A DNA stretch of 64,000 bases from Deroplatys truncata (GCA_030765065.1 CM060986.1:80221573-80285572), one strand, 5' to 3'; counted from the first letter of the stretch, positions 10,150 through 22,211 are shown. Notes: generated by a model from the letters alone, not told the origin. Made by a program: numbers and translations.

Positions 10150-11820
10150 TGTGTGTGTATATGTGTGTTTTCAAGAGTTCAATGTTGTTATTGCTCGTCA
10201 TTTCAATATTTCACGTCGTGGTGCGGTTCTAGCAGGAACACTGCAACTGTAGACACGCAATTTCGATCGTCTCATATGAGACATTCCATGCGAAATCGAA
10301 CGGCAAAAGAACCTCGCATTTTTTGTGGGTTGTAATTTTTCTTATTAAAAAAAGGATACTAGGGAGGCATTTTTATCAAATATTTGCATCTAAAACCCAA
10401 CGGTTATCACGTTATTGGATGATAACTTTGTGGTATTAATTGATTTTGTCGAATTTTGAGTGCGCCGGAACCCTTTATTTCAGTATATTGTACCAAATCT
10501 CATTTTGTGACCATATTTCATTACAGCATATGCTAATTATTTTTATACTTATAATTTTTATTCAAAAAATTAATATACAGCGTTTACTTATTTTAAGCGT
10601 CTCCGGGTTTCTATAAAACTAAAATATTAAATTGGGAATAATCCATAGTGTTATTAAGAGAAATCGGCAACGTTGGTAAAGTGATTATGTTTGGATCTTC
10701 ATAGTTACGATATAAACAAAAAGTGACTAAACGCAGCAATTTACGTATTGATGCTTGATGATCGTCAAACGCTCTGTGAATCTGTGAGGAATACTCAGTA
10801 CCACATACTGCTTAGCAAGTGTCCTTAGTTTAACCATACACAGCAGCTTGCCTTACCTTCAGTTTAAAACAATCGTGCGAGAGCGACCATGAGTGCGTAA
10901 AGTAACTTACTTCTTTAATTATTTTAGACGAAACCTTATCAGTAACCATTACAGCAAAACATATGTTTGATTGAGTTTAAATTATGGATATCTTACCATG
11001 CACAACAAACTTTTTTCTTAATCCGTAACCGCCTACACTTGAAAAAATTGAAATTTCTTCTCTTAAATAAAAGTAAGAACATGTTTACTTATTAGTATGA
11101 AATTAAAGTTTAGGGAATCAAAATAAAGCTCCATTTAAATAATTAGATTTAAAGGTTTTATAGTTATAACAGCTTTAAATTGAAAATTTTAGGAAGGTAC
11201 GATAAATTTGAACACTTTTAATTCCAAAACTATGATTTTGATGTTCTTAAGAGTTTGCATAAAGCATTGCATCGGGATTGTCTACAAATACAAAAGGTTT
11301 CGTTTCGTTTAAAAATTAAGGTTGATTTTCCTTCTATTTCGGACGATTTGAAACGGAATATCCCAAATGCAAGGGAAACAAAACCACCAGGTTCCCTTAT
11401 TCGCAGTCAGAACTCCCCAAAACATGCAGAAAGTGAATCAGGACTCGAAATGTGTGCAGCCCAAAAAGCATGGTGCGAAAACTACTAATGTCGACGAAAG
11501 TATTGTCTTATATTCAAATGAGATGCTTCATTCTATAGCTTAGTTACCCGAAGTAAAATATTATTCAGTATTTCCTCAATTTTGAAAATCGTCAGGTTTT
11601 CGTGGCCCATCCTGTATAAAGGAGCAATTTTATATATCGGTTGGCTATACACCTTTAAATATTTCAAATTATCCATCGTATTTGTAATTTCTACACTTAA
11701 GAAACCTTCAACACGGAATCCTTTTAATTTCAATTTATAAATTCAATTTATTAAACATTAAATTTATAATTTATAAATGAGTAGAAACTAATTAATAATT
11801 CACAAAAATATAACCACACA
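10150..11820. other. No recognisable gene
   Basis: AT-rich DNA. A 77-codon open frame at 11,255-11,488 has a basic, lysine-rich product without any motif that I recognise. No copies of the repeats listed here fall in the stretch. Confidence 0.5.
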
Positions 11821-11828
11821 ATATACTG

Positions 11829-12330
11829 TGACAGCTATGCGTGGATGGCATGTTCTTTAGCGTCGGCCGACTGACTTTATCACCCAACGTAAAGCGCTAT
11901 TTAGAGATAACGCGATTCTTGGATGTTTCTTACCGCGCCTCCTACGAACTCTATCGAAGTTCCTGCGATTGTAAATCGGCGAGTATGTTCGCGAGAGTTA
12001 GTTTTTGTTGTTGCGATATAAAGTGCTGGTTACTCTACGTGTGTGTTCTACGAGTGAGGTTGTCACGACAGATGTGATGTGCAGTTAGCGCTGCGGTGAT
12101 GCGCGAGAGAAGCAAAAGCCTATGTTCGACACTCCAGTGAGTGAAGTGGAAGGGTAAGAGACTGCTTCGTATGTATCATTACACCGCTACGCGCAAACAA
12201 CAGCGGAAGCTGAACTGTCACATAGTCACAGTGAAAATGAACAATGTCACAATACTTTACAAACCAACGTCATGTACATATATACTAGTCCGAGAAATGC
12301 GGATGCTGTTTTCTCAACCTCAGCAAGACT
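11829..12330 (+). mobile_element. LTR-like repeat LTR-A, copy 3 (old, probable solo LTR fossil)
   Basis: The most diverged of three copies. Starts TGACAGCTATGCG, keeps CGTCGGCCGA, GCGCTATTTAGAGATAAC, a degenerate GAA/TTC cluster near 11,950, the leader motif ACGACAGATGTGATGTGCAG, TCCAGTGAGTGAAGTGGAAG and an end like AACAATGTCACAATAC. It has the same strand and the same part order as the other two. Its greater decay suggests the oldest insertion. Confidence 0.4.
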
Positions 12331-12377
12331 GAAATAATGGACCGTTTTTATAACGGAGTTTTGTGATATATATTTAT

Positions 12378-13085
12378 TTTTCCTACCGCGTACGTAGTAG
12401 GTAGAGAAGGTATTGCATTCCTCCCAAAAATCATTATCGAGATTTCACTGAAAATCCATGTTTTGCGGCCTCCTGCATCCAGATAAAGGATTTTTGGAAA
12501 CATGTCCGCCTGTGTCTGTGAACACCGCAAGTCCAAAACGAGAATTCGGATAAATACCAAACTTGGTATTTAAATTCGGTATCTTCTAAGGATGCGGCAC
12601 GATGATTTTAAAGAAAATTCCATACCAGATACCCTTTGCATGGAACATTTTTCGAAAATTTTACCTTTTTGGTAAAACTACCATATATTAAAGATATTTA
12701 CATAACAAAATATATGTTTTGAATGCTTTGGGAATAGCTTTGAAGTCCTCTTCATTCGGAAGGAATTTTATATAACTGGTAAACGTTAAGCGATAGATGA
12801 AAATATTCTATACAAGAAATGTAGATCTTTTTAAAACACACAATTTATTTCAAATAAGTGTTTTTTAATGTGGTATAAGCCGTTTCTGAGATATCCGTTA
12901 TTTATGGTTCAAATCGTTCATTACTTGATCATTCTTTAAGGACCTTTCAACATTCAATTGTTTCTGGCGATTGCATGGAAACAGTATGGAATTTTAATGC
13001 CAGTATATACCGTCCAGCACTTAAAGATTTCACTATTGCTGTTCCTTTTGTACCTATAACGAAATGAGTGTTAGTAACTCAATTA
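12378..13085 (+). mobile_element. HP1 repeat, 3' end missing
   Basis: The 5' hairpin is recognisable (CCTACCGCGTACGTAGTAGGTAGAGAAGG), followed by ATCGAGATTTCACTG, GGATTTTTGGAAACATGTCC, CCAAACTTGGTATTTAAATTCG, TATAACTGGTAAACGTTAAG and TGCATGGAAACAGTATGGAA. Similarity fades after CCTATAACGAAATG, so the terminal arm and tail are lost. Confidence 0.8.
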
Positions 13086-13089
13086 GGCG

Positions 13090-13980
13090 TGGTTCAATGG
13101 ATTATATTTAAGTATTGAAATGTTTTAATGCGGTAATAACATCCAATGCAAAGTATATACTCTTAATTCTGTCATATTGCAAATTTTTTTAACATTGGGT
13201 AACTATGTTGGAAAATTCCCTCCCCCATTTCCTATTATCGTTTTGATTAATAAGATCGTCTGGAATGGATCTTACCTATGGTTCGTAGCTTTTGGTTGCA
13301 ATCTCAAGTTACAATTGCTTTTTATAACACAGATAACATTTTGTAACAACCGGCGGTCCACCTCAAAAAATGGATCAGTCATCCCTTGGTGGAATGAAGT
13401 ATTCCCCTAAGGTCATAGGCCATACGGGGAGCGATTGAAACGAGATGAAGTTTGTAACACAATTCGAAGATGTAATAATGCCAAATATAAACAACAAAAT
13501 GTTGTGAAATGTAATTATGTGCTTAGCTATATGTGTAGGAAATAAATATTTATGCATGATAAAGACAAAATATACCATTAATGAAAAGGATAAATTCATA
13601 ACCCTGAGTTTTACAAGATTTAACTTTCCAACAGACGCCTTGAATCATTTTATTTCCAAACCAACGTTAACTATTGATGAACTTTGTACAGCTATTAACA
13701 AATAATGCTGGTTATGCAGAGGAACAAATAAATGCACAATAAGAATAATAATCTTCTTTAATTCATTTCGCACTTCTGTTGTTCATGCCACCTTTTATTT
13801 GTTACTCCAATATTTATTTTCCCTATTGATTTATAATTTTAAATGGAATGGTAGTCTCTCTGTATTCATTGTTTGAGGATAACTTAGTTTTATATTATTT
13901 AATTTTTTCATTCAGATTGTATATATCTTTTCTTGTACTTTCATATCTTATATTTCCTTTTCTTATATTTTAACTCCTTT
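13090..13980. other. No recognisable gene
   Basis: AT-rich. Open frames of 62-77 codons have no recognisable content. It may include the unrecognisable 3' end of the LINE that continues to the right. Confidence 0.45.
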
Positions 13981-13984
13981 TATT

Positions 13985-14790
13985 GTCTGTTTTCTTATAT
14001 ACTACCAGTGCTCTTAAAAATTTCATTTACTTCGAGTGCCCTTTTGGTTTCTGTCATAATCCACGTTTCACTCCCATACAGTAGTTTTCGCACTAACATT
14101 ACTTTATAAAGTCTTAATATTGCGCATTTTCTTGCTTTGTTTTTTAAACATCTTTTATAGTGCCATTAAAATAATTAAAGATCAATTTTTGAATTGATCA
14201 TATTGTTTTTATATAATAAATTGCATCTTAAATATTTAAATTCTATCACCTGTTTCGCAATCTTATCCTTTATAACAATTCTTGATCTTATACTATTTTT
14301 CTCTTTGAACGCCATTTACAAAGATGAATATAACCCAAAATCCTTCGCTCTAATAGAATAAAATGCAATTCCAATCATAACAAGAGTAACTAAAATTAAA
14401 CCTACCAACTTTATCATAAATTATTTTCTCCTGAATGATTACTGCTGACCAAACTGGTATTAAATTTTTCAGTTGAATCGCAACAATATATGCTATAAAA
14501 ATAATCTATAGTTCATCACTTTTGTTTTACTTAGGGAACTTGTCATGTTATATCATTTTGCTCATTTATTCAGTGCATAAGTTGACTTTTGAAGATTTCT
14601 TCTGAAGTAGATATAATAATCTGGACATCTGCGAACATTAAAGTTAATGTGTAGTCTTTTTATTAAAATTATTTGATAGAAATACATAGATACTATTAAT
14701 AAACTGTCTAGCGGTTTCATCAATATATGAATTAAAGAATAGTGGAAACTTGCTGCATCCTTGTCTTACTTTTATGTTAGATTTTTCTAT
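13985..14790 (-). mobile_element. LINE reverse-transcriptase fragment
   Basis: Minus-strand translation gives, in order, VRQGCSKFPLFFNSYIDE (the RQGCxLSPxLFNxYID motif of LINE reverse transcriptase, about 14,780-14,710), a degraded FADVQIII (the FADD catalytic block with the second Asp replaced), then MAFKEKN...IEFKYL and KLLYGSETWIMTE (about 14,085-14,030), the LLYGSETW motif after the palm. Several stops and frameshifts interrupt it. The 5' end, with endonuclease and fingers, is absent. The LLYGSETW block is typical of LINEs spread through insect genomes; clade is not assigned. Confidence 0.8.
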
Positions 14791-14870
14791 TTTTCACTCT
14801 TTAGATTCTGAGATTTTAGTTTCTTGATAATTATTGTCGCATATTAATATTATTGTCATTACCACACGCA

Positions 14871-15260
14871 CTGTTGTGCTGTATTGTTGCTACCAACGTA
14901 GTATTATTGGGTCTCTCTAGTTATATTTCAATTTGACGGTATTTCCTTTTGGTGCGGACCACGCCAAAGGGAAGGATTTGTTTGAAATTGTCTCGTTTGA
15001 CGTCAACCCTGTCTGGCTTTAGCTAGACACGATTGATGTGGGCAAGATAGCGTCACTCGAGAGTATGTGGTCGTTGGAACCAGTTGTGTGTGGGCGGTCT
15101 ACGATCTGTGGCAACTCCCTTCATCCTGTTTCCTTTGTTAACTATGTAGAGAAGCCAAATGTTTTTGTGAATAAATCCAAGATAATGTGTGTTATGTAAT
15201 CTTTCAATATAATACAAAAACCCACGCCTTTCTCTTAAATATACACACCAAGGTCCCGGT
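14871..15260 (+). mobile_element. Possible LTR-like fossil
   Basis: A GC-richer stretch beginning TGTTGTGCTG with a late AATAAA (about 15,169), ending near ACACACCA and followed by AAGGTCCCGGTC, which could be a primer-site region. Only one copy is present and no internal genes adjoin it, so this rests on layout alone. Old, if real. Confidence 0.25.
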
Positions 15261-15419
15261 CTTTTTTCTGCCAGCGAGTTGTCCTCCCATGTGCGTGTTG
15301 GGGAGACCTAAATTAATCATTTTCTGGTAACCTTTTCGGCCTTCCTCCTAACATGAAACAATATTTTAACTACTTGAATAAGCTGGATTGGAATTACTCC
15401 TTTAAACACAATTTTCCAA

Positions 15420-15421
<2 letters not shown>

Positions 15422-15454
<33 letters not shown>

Positions 15455-15455
15455 G
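15422..15455. repeat. (TAA)n microsatellite
   Basis: About eleven ATA/TAA units. Such runs form 3' tails of some LINEs, but no LINE coding remnant is visible beside this one. Confidence 0.95.
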
Positions 15456-15838
15456 ATCCAACAGAATGCATATATTTTGGTAAGAGTTCGATGTTTTCAC
15501 GTCGGAATGTATAGATACAGGAACCTAAGGGCGGCTAGTTCATGTAGTGTAATATAAATTTTACGAGTGACTCTAGAAACCACAAAAGGTATAGTTAGAT
15601 GAGGTTTAATCGCCTTAAGTAACAAACTTCAGCTTCGATCTGCATCTATAGCGGCACTTCCTGAGCCCCAATTAATACAGCACACGGCAGATCGGGCGTG
15701 GCGACCCAGTTCTTGGAAAACCACCCGCATATAATGGGGTGGAGACAAGCAGTGCATTGAACTGGACTTGCAAATCCTTAACTGAGCACCTGACCGCTAC
15801 TTATAACTCCATTGGCATTTTTTTAGTCGTTTCATTAC
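15456..15838. other. No recognisable gene
   Basis: Moderate GC content (for example around 15,690-15,770) but no B-box, inverted repeat or protein motif that I can identify. Confidence 0.45.
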
Positions 15839-15840
15839 CG

Positions 15841-16044
15841 GTATCGCATACCCCCTTTAACCTCTGTGGTCATACAGAAAGCTTTGATTTAAGCAACAAC
15901 TAATTCAATGACTGTAGTTTATTACTGGTTTTTATTAGGAAACATTAACTCCTACATTCATACCTCCAGACTGCGGAGCCGGGAATCGAACCTGGGACCT
16001 CTGGGTTGAGAAGTCAAAACGCTGACCATCGACTACAGAGGCAC
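15841..16044 (-). mobile_element. tRNA-derived SINE with the shared S1/S4 tail
   Basis: Minus strand: a tRNA-like head with GCCTCTGTAGTCGATGGTCAG (A-box region) and CCCAGGTTCGATTCCCGG (B-box), then GGAGGTATGAATGTAGGAGT, and a tail GACCACAGAGGTTAAAGG. That tail is close to the end of S1 (GACCACAGCAGTTAAAGAG) and S4 (GACCATTGTAGTTAAAGG), although the head is different. Confidence 0.7.
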
Positions 16045-16129
16045 TCTATTGACAATTTATTTCATTCTTTTTGTATCTTTTATCGCATTGAAACCACTAC
16101 AACGAGAATTTATAACAAAATATTAAATA

Positions 16130-17259
16130 TACGAGAGCAGATTGATAAGATGCTTTAAGGAGAAAAAAAATTTCCCAAATTTTATTTCTCAACATAGTCT
16201 CCTTTCAATGCACGTTGTCCAACGTTTCACCAATTCTTTAAGCCTTCCAAAAAATATGAGTTTCGAAGCCTGCAAAATATGAGGTTTTTTCTGCCATGAT
16301 GTGTTCACTGGACGTGAATTTATTCCCAGCGAGCCAATTTTTCAGGTTTGCGAAGAGGAAGAAATCGCTTGGAGCCAAATCTGGAGAATATGGTGGGTGA
16401 GGTAGCAGTTCGTAGCCCCATTCCACAAATTTTGCGAGCCTGACTTGTGTGCGGTTGCATTATCGTGGTGGAAGAGAACCCTTTTCTTCACCAAATGGGG
16501 TCGTTTCTTTAACAATTCCTTGTGAAACTGGTCCAGCATTCCGGCATAATATGAACCTGTGATTGTTTTACCCTTTTCCAGGTAGTAGATTTCTATCACC
16601 TCTTGTGAACATCAAAAGACAGCTGCCATGATGATAGTAATGAATCCAAGTTCCATCAACCGTGATATAACGCCGCAAAAACCCATTTGGTTTGCGCTGG
16701 AACATCCCTGTGAGATGGTCACACGATCCCGCTTCTTCCCAACTGTAAGCAGTCGTGTCACCCATCTTGCTGAGTGCTTTCATACTCAAAAAATTCATGC
16801 AGTATGTTATACACCCGTTCACTTGAGATGTTTACGGTCTTGGGTATCTCGCGGATTTTCACTCGGCGGCCTTCCAATACAATATCCTGAACTTTGTTCA
16901 CCATTTCTTCTGTCGTGACCTCAACCGACCGTTCTGTGCATACGGCATCTCTTGTGCTCAAACGGCCATATCGAAATTCTGTGAACCAAACATCTTGAGA
17001 ACCAAGCCATGTGATGGAGCATAGTCCCCATAATACTTGTTCAGCTTTTCTTCAGTTTCCTTCACCGTCTTACCACGCAAAAAGAAGTGCTTTATCGGAA
17101 CACTAATTCACTTTCTCCATTTTTTACATGTGATTATTTTAGACGCTTTCAACAATGTTCTAAGAAACAAATTACGACGAATTTCTGCGATTATACCCTT
17201 CTGGGTAAGACCTAGGTGCAAACAAGAAACCTATAATTAGAACGCTCTCTCTCTCTCGT
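16130..17259 (-). mobile_element. Mariner transposon, decayed transposase
   Basis: Minus-strand protein runs through the family in order: KxFFLRGKTVKETEEKLNKYYG (N-terminal helix-turn-helix), RLSTRDAVCTERSVEVTTEE, VHxILHEF, GDTTAYSWEEAGS, a TVDGTWIHYY block (the first catalytic Asp block, normally VDETW), FHHDNATAHKS (second Asp) and PHPPYSPDLAPSDFFLF (third Asp, D34D spacing type), ending about 16,235. Stops and frameshifts break it into four open frames (62-85 codons). The left boundary TACGAGAGCA follows TA at 16,128-16,129; a matching GCTCTCTCTCTCTCGT lies near 17,259, without a clear TA. Length about 1.13 kb against the usual 1.3 kb. Confidence 0.88.
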
Positions 17260-17264
17260 CAAAG

Positions 17265-17500
17265 TCATGGGCTTATCAGTCCGCCCTGGTAAGTTATAAT
17301 CTAACGGCTATCTCAAATCCCACTTAGTGATGAACCTTTCTGCTTAATATCCTATTTAATCTCTGTTTTTATTTATCACTGAACCGCAATCGATCCAGTA
17401 CACTTTGATCACTTGCGCTGACAAAATGTGAATTTACTGACCTTTTCTCCCCAACAACAATTATCATTATTTTCAAATAACTGAACACATTTAGTACCTT
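17265..17500. other. No recognisable feature
   Basis: Short spacer between the mariner end and the S3 SINE. Nothing was recognised in it. Confidence 0.5.
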
Positions 17501-17504
17501 CTAC

Positions 17505-18052
17505 CAAGAGAGACGTCTCCACGGTAACGTGTGAGGCTCGCATTCGGGAGGTCCCGGGTTCGATTCCCGATGGCCGCCCATTCTAACCGTGAGTTTTCCT
17601 GGTTTTCTCTGATTGATATGGGCGCATGCTGGATTGGTATTTCTACCACTGATTTCGTCTCTCCCCATTTCTTATTTAATTTCTCTTTCATGCTTCAGGC
17701 TGACTCGGGTTGGTTCGGTCGTGCGTGGGTGGGTGGATGGTGCAGTGGTTGGTCGGTGTCGGGCGAATGGCGCAGAAGCTTGGGATCTGGATCTTCTCGG
17801 CCCTGCCACAGGGAAGCCTGCTGGGTTGTGTTTCCCCAGTCCCACTAGAGGGACGTCTCTGAACGACGCTCCCGTGGCCGGGTGGTCGAGACTGAAACTG
17901 TTAGTCAACTCGACTTATGCCGGCCCGCCCAGCAACCCGCACGTCTTCTGCGGTTGCATCTCATCCGTTCATCCCGGGGGTGTAAATACTAAAGATTCAT
18001 TGGGATTTGAGGGGCTAGGTGTCCCGTCTGTTGATTAATCCTATCCTATCCT
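17505..18052 (+). mobile_element. Long tRNA-derived SINE, family S3 (full length)
   Basis: Head CGGTAACGTGTGAGGCTCGC with B-box GTCCCGGGTTCGATTCCCG, then GAGTTTTCCTGGTTTTCTC, a long GC-rich body with CTCATCCGTTCATCCCGGGG near the 3' end, and a tail of CCTATC repeats (18,037-18,052). Five copies are in the window (17.5, 24.1, 30.2, 47.2, 50.7 kb), all about 500-560 bp when whole. Overlapping open frames of 78-141 codons on both strands come from its GC content and CpG richness; they are not conserved between copies. Confidence 0.82.
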
Positions 18053-18181
18053 TGTGCTTTTTCATTCATTTCTTTGTCTTCGCTCTTTCGCTCTATTCCG
18101 AACCCATTATGGCTGTAACCTCCTGTGTCTGAGTTCAGACACTCACCGGAATCTTGGTAGTGTCGCGGATGCACATGCCTT

Positions 18182-18460
18182 CTCGCGTACTGGTGTGCTG
18201 TATTGACAAACATCTAGTTCCCGAGGTCACGGGTTCAAACTCGACGAAGGGCAATGAACTTTTTCGGGCGTAAAAATCCTTATCATGGCTTCCTTCGGAA
18301 GGGAAGTAAAGCCGGTGGTCCCGTGTCGTAGATTTACGACACGCAAAAGAACCTCAAGCTTGATAAATAGGCCTTTGAGTAAAATTTCTGGTATTTCACG
18401 TCCAGTATAGAATGGGACGCTAAGGACCATAGTAGTTAAAGAGTGTCCATAAATAGAAAA
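18182..18460 (+). mobile_element. SINE S1, weak head
   Basis: B-box CACGGGTTCAAACTCG at about 18,222-18,237, then the S1 body TTTTCGGGCGTAAAAATCC, ATGGCTTCCTTCGGAAGG, GTCGTAGATTTACGACACG, and the tail GGACCATAGTAGTTAAAGAG. The A-box end is poorly preserved. Confidence 0.85.
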
Positions 18461-18534
18461 CACTCAACAGCTCGTATTGATAAATTCTAACATACCTCTT
18501 CAAAAATATATCTATACTAATATATAAAGGGAGA

Positions 18535-18630
18535 AAATTTGTATTTCCGGTGAAATCTTGACATCAAATTTGTGGGTGGAATACAGCACTGCCTCTGCCT
18601 GCTATAGGGAGGTGCTAGAGAAAGTGGAAA
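18535..18630 (-). mobile_element. HP1 5'-end fragment
   Basis: GTATTTCCGGTGAAATCTTG, GGGTGGAATACAGCACTGCC and GCTAGAGAAAGTGG are the reversed first 95 bp of HP1, including a decayed hairpin. The rest of the repeat is absent. Confidence 0.7.
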
Positions 18631-18639
18631 CATGTGTAG

Positions 18640-19280
18640 AAGTATGAATTTTCAAGATTACTCTGTGAAATTAGCACAGATTTAGTTAAAACCTAGAGAA
18701 ATGAATGGAAAGTCTTACTTAAAAAGCGCGTTTAAACCTAACCTATGTCTTCATGTTACTTCAGGGAAGCGGATTTCTCCCTGTGACGAATCTCGCTGGA
18801 GGGGTTTATAGCTTCAAACATAGCCAAAAATGTTACTCGGTTGTTGCGCAAGAAACCTGGCATTAAAACCTCTGCTTTGTTCGCCCGGAACGTCAAAGCG
18901 ATTTGTGTAGGCTATATCCCGAGGCTATATGTTTCTTGTTACACATCTAACTGTGAAAAACATTCGCATTATTATGAAGAATTTCCCACTCATCACTGCT
19001 TGGGTAGTTCCGTATTTGGTCGCGCCACGAGAAGTCCCCATATTTGTGAATAATATCATAACCTGAATCTTACACGCAGATCATTCGCCCTGGACAAGGT
19101 AGTAAGTCCACCTGTGCGGACTTAATCACAGACATTATCGTCCATCAGAAAATTACACATTATCGTGGTAAGGTAACATTTCCATAGTAAACCTGTTTCG
19201 CCACATAGAGTCCGTGCTATAACTCAGGTTCTAATGGCTGCTATGGCGAACACTGGCTGTTCAAAAAGTCACGCTGTATC
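18640..19280. other. No recognisable gene
   Basis: A 70-codon open frame at 18,841-19,053 has no known motif. Moderate GC content; no repeat from this window matches. Confidence 0.45.
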
Positions 19281-19286
19281 TACTTT

Positions 19287-20124
19287 TCACTTTCTCTACT
19301 ATGTACATGGTAAGTAAACCAGGTATGGCATTCCACGCAAAAAATTCGATACCGAGATTTCATCGGAAATACATGTTTTGAGGCACCTAGACTAAAAGAA
19401 AAACATTTTTAAAAAAAGATGCGCGCGCGTGCGTCAATGAACAGCGTAACTCAAAAACAAAGTCAGATAAATACTAAACTTGTTATTTAGGTTCAGTACC
19501 ACGACGATTTTCAAGAAATACCCCACCTCAAACTACTCTTTACTTGAAACATTTTCGAAATTTTTTATTTTATAAAAATGGCTCTAACGATTTTGATTAA
19601 AATACAGTATATTAAATATGTTTACATTACAAATAAAATGTATATCTAGAGTTTTCTGAGAATTGTCTGCAAAGTCCTCTTTGTTTGGAATGAATTTTGT
19701 GTAATATTGTATAACGTTAAGTGATAGATGAAAACGTACTACAGAAAAAGGTAGTTCTCTTTAAAATAAACAATTTATTTCAAATATCTTTTTTGTGGCA
19801 TTAGACATTTCTAAAATATCCGTTATTAATGATTCAAATTGTTCAACAATTTGTCATTCTTTTAAGTCATGTCGATTTTCAGTTCTTTCTCGCGATGTTG
19901 TGGAAATAGCATCGAATTTTAAGGCCAGCATATAGCGTCTGATCTTAAACATTTGATTATCGGCCGTTCTCTTTGTACTTAACGAAAATGTGTAATATAG
20001 CTATTTCTGCAAAGGTTCATCTTGATTAAAATGAGGTAGAAATATATAGTTTGGTAAGAATAATGTGTATACCACTAATAAATGTGAGAGGGTAGAGAAA
20101 ATAATGTGACTGTATCACATCAGA
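19287..20124 (+). mobile_element. HP1 repeat, near full length
   Basis: Starts CACTTTCTCTACTATGTACA with the partner arm weak (GGTAAGTAAACC), then ATACCGAGATTTCATCGG, CAGCGTAACTCAAAAAC, CGATTTTCAAGAAATACCCC, GGCCAGCATATAGCGTC, and ends GGTAGAGAAAATAATGTGAC. It belongs to the older-looking set that keeps the AACGTTAAGTGATAGATG and GCATATAGCG segments. Confidence 0.85.
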
Positions 20125-20284
20125 TTTTCTACTTTCTTTAGAAGCATTGTACTCTTGTTATGTTGTACAAAATGTCTATATTTCGATTTCACCTGAAATA
20201 TACGTTTTGAGAAGTATAGCCATGGTGTCATTATAACTAAGAGGTAAAATAAATGACACATATGGAAAGGTATCAAAAGAAGAC

Positions 20285-20700
20285 TGTAAGACATCAGCTG
20301 ACAGGAAACTGAATTATGATTGCAAAATTAAAGGTTCTCAAAGGCTTAGCAAATGTCATTAAATTCAATTGGACTAAAGAGGTGCATATTGCACCTAATA
20401 TTCCTTCCTTAGTAAGAAAGGGAAAGTGAGAATTAGCATGATTTAGACTGAGAGGCTGGAGGTCACTGAAAATGACTGACGTTTCTGCAAGTAGAAGCTG
20501 CCTATTTTGTGGTGGGAATAAAGAGTGGCTATATATTTTGGCGGAATGTGCACATTGGGAAAACCAATGAAAAATTAAATTCACGCAAAAGTTTCTAAGT
20601 ACAACTAGAGGAGATTGGAATATTACGATCTACTGGCTGACCAGAGGAACTGGCAAAAATGTGCAATTTCATGGCTAAAGTGCCCATAGCGTATCAAATT
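20285..20700 (+). mobile_element. LINE C-terminal fragment with zinc knuckle
   Basis: Plus-strand translation includes FRLRGWRSLKMTDVSASRS followed by CLFCGGNKEWLYILAECAHWE, a CxxC...H...C arrangement after a FRLGxW-like block, as found at the C-terminus of insect LINE ORF2 proteins (CxxCGxxETxEHxLxxC). Stops are present. Nothing upstream of the block remains. Confidence 0.5.
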
Positions 20701-20736
20701 TGTTTGGTTAGTCAGAGGGAATTAATCTGTATTTTT

Positions 20737-21085
20737 ACTTTCTCTACCACGTGCATAGTAGGTAGATAAAGTATTGCACTCCAACTTAAAATTTCATACC
20801 GAGATTTCACCGACCGGAAATACATGTTTTGAGACACCTAGAATAGAAAAAAAGCAAAAAGGTCCGTGTGTGTGTTTCAGTGAACAGCGTAACTCAAAAA
20901 TGGAAAGTCAGATAAATACAAAACTTGGTATTCAAGTTTGGTAAGATCTAAGGTTGCAACACGAAGATTTTCAAGAAAATCCCCCAGAAAAATCTTGAAT
21001 TTTCTGGGGAAATTTCCTCTTTCTTCGGAAGGAATTTTGTATAATCTTGTATAACTGGTAATGTTAAGTGATAGACGAAACCGTA
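20737..21085 (+). mobile_element. HP1 repeat, 5' half only
   Basis: Opens TTACTTTCTCTACCACGTGC with partner arm GTAGGTAGATAAAGT, then ATACCGAGATTTCACCG, GTGTGTTTCAGTGAACAGCG, AACTTGGTATTCAAGTTTGG and CACGAAGATTTTCAAG. Within the copy there is a deletion joining ATCCCCCAGAAAAATCTTG to the later TGAATTTTCTGGG landmark; it ends at about ATAGACGAAACC. Confidence 0.82.
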
Positions 21086-21109
21086 CAGTCCGGTGCAAAA
21101 AACAAACAA

Positions 21110-22205
21110 ATAAATGTGCCGATGCTTTTCGTTTCCTATAGTGTTATCTTTTCTTTATTTAATGCTGGCAGAATCCCCTTGTCAGTTGGGTCCACACCTA
21201 CCCGGATGTGCTAATCTCTTATTGGTTTGAACAAAGTGAGCGACGGAAGGGTTGGGAAACGGTAGCATTTTACATGAATGCCTGGAAGGTGCTCGCGGAC
21301 ACTCGCCAAATCTGCCCATCTTTTATTAGTTTGATGTCAAAAGTCTGGTATTCAAACCCTAACCAATAAATAGTGGTCGATTTTCGGCTAAGAGCGAAGG
21401 AAGCCGTTGGGAGGAGGTAAGACAAACATTATGTAATATATATTTATTTTTATCTTGTAGAGATTACAAGCCATAAGTTATATAAAATTACAACTTAAAT
21501 TTAAGCGCATACAAATCGCAAGTGCACACTTTAATTACACGTAATTAATAAAATGAAGTGGATGGATGAAATTATCTTTTAAACAATGTCCTCTTTGTTA
21601 TACATATCATTTGAAAGGAACAAAGTATATGGACAACAAACCGAAAATTATTGCCCTTAATGAGCACGTTATAGCGCAACGAGCTGTAGAATACCTTCAA
21701 AAACAGCGTCAAACTGCTTGAAGACATACCACGAATATGTTTATCGCAAACCACTTGGCATATTTAATTATAAATGCATAATACAGTCCACATGGCACCA
21801 ATAGCTTAAAAAATATCACAACGGGATACAAAGAAAAATTAAGCTGCATGTGAAAACAATGTAATAAATAACTTTAAATAACTCATTTAATAGGTTAGGG
21901 CTTTATGAGATTATTATTATTATCATGTTATAATAATTGTTTGCAAATCAATAAGAGCAATATACATACTGACTTTGATTTATAAAATATCACAAATAAG
22001 CATGGTAAACAACAGAGTGATTCAAAATGAACACACAGAACGAAAAAGCACTGCAAAAATTAAAAAAAACACAGCATTTTTCGCATTACTTGAAAAGGGC
22101 TGGTAACTTTATATTCCTTTTCTTGCAAAACTATAGTAATACAAATTATTTACGATAATACTAATTCCGAATTAACTGTGGAAAGATAGAGTCAGAATAA
22201 AAAAA
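21110..22205. other. No recognisable gene
   Basis: GC-moderate to 21,420 and strongly AT-rich after. Neither protein motif nor repeat could be assigned; a 60-codon frame at 21,572-21,754 looks random. Confidence 0.45.
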
Positions 22206-22211
22206 TTCAAT

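Noticed and set aside
17531-18038. Long open frames (105 and 141 codons) in GC-rich DNA
   Set aside because: They lie wholly inside an S3 SINE; other S3 copies do not keep the frame.
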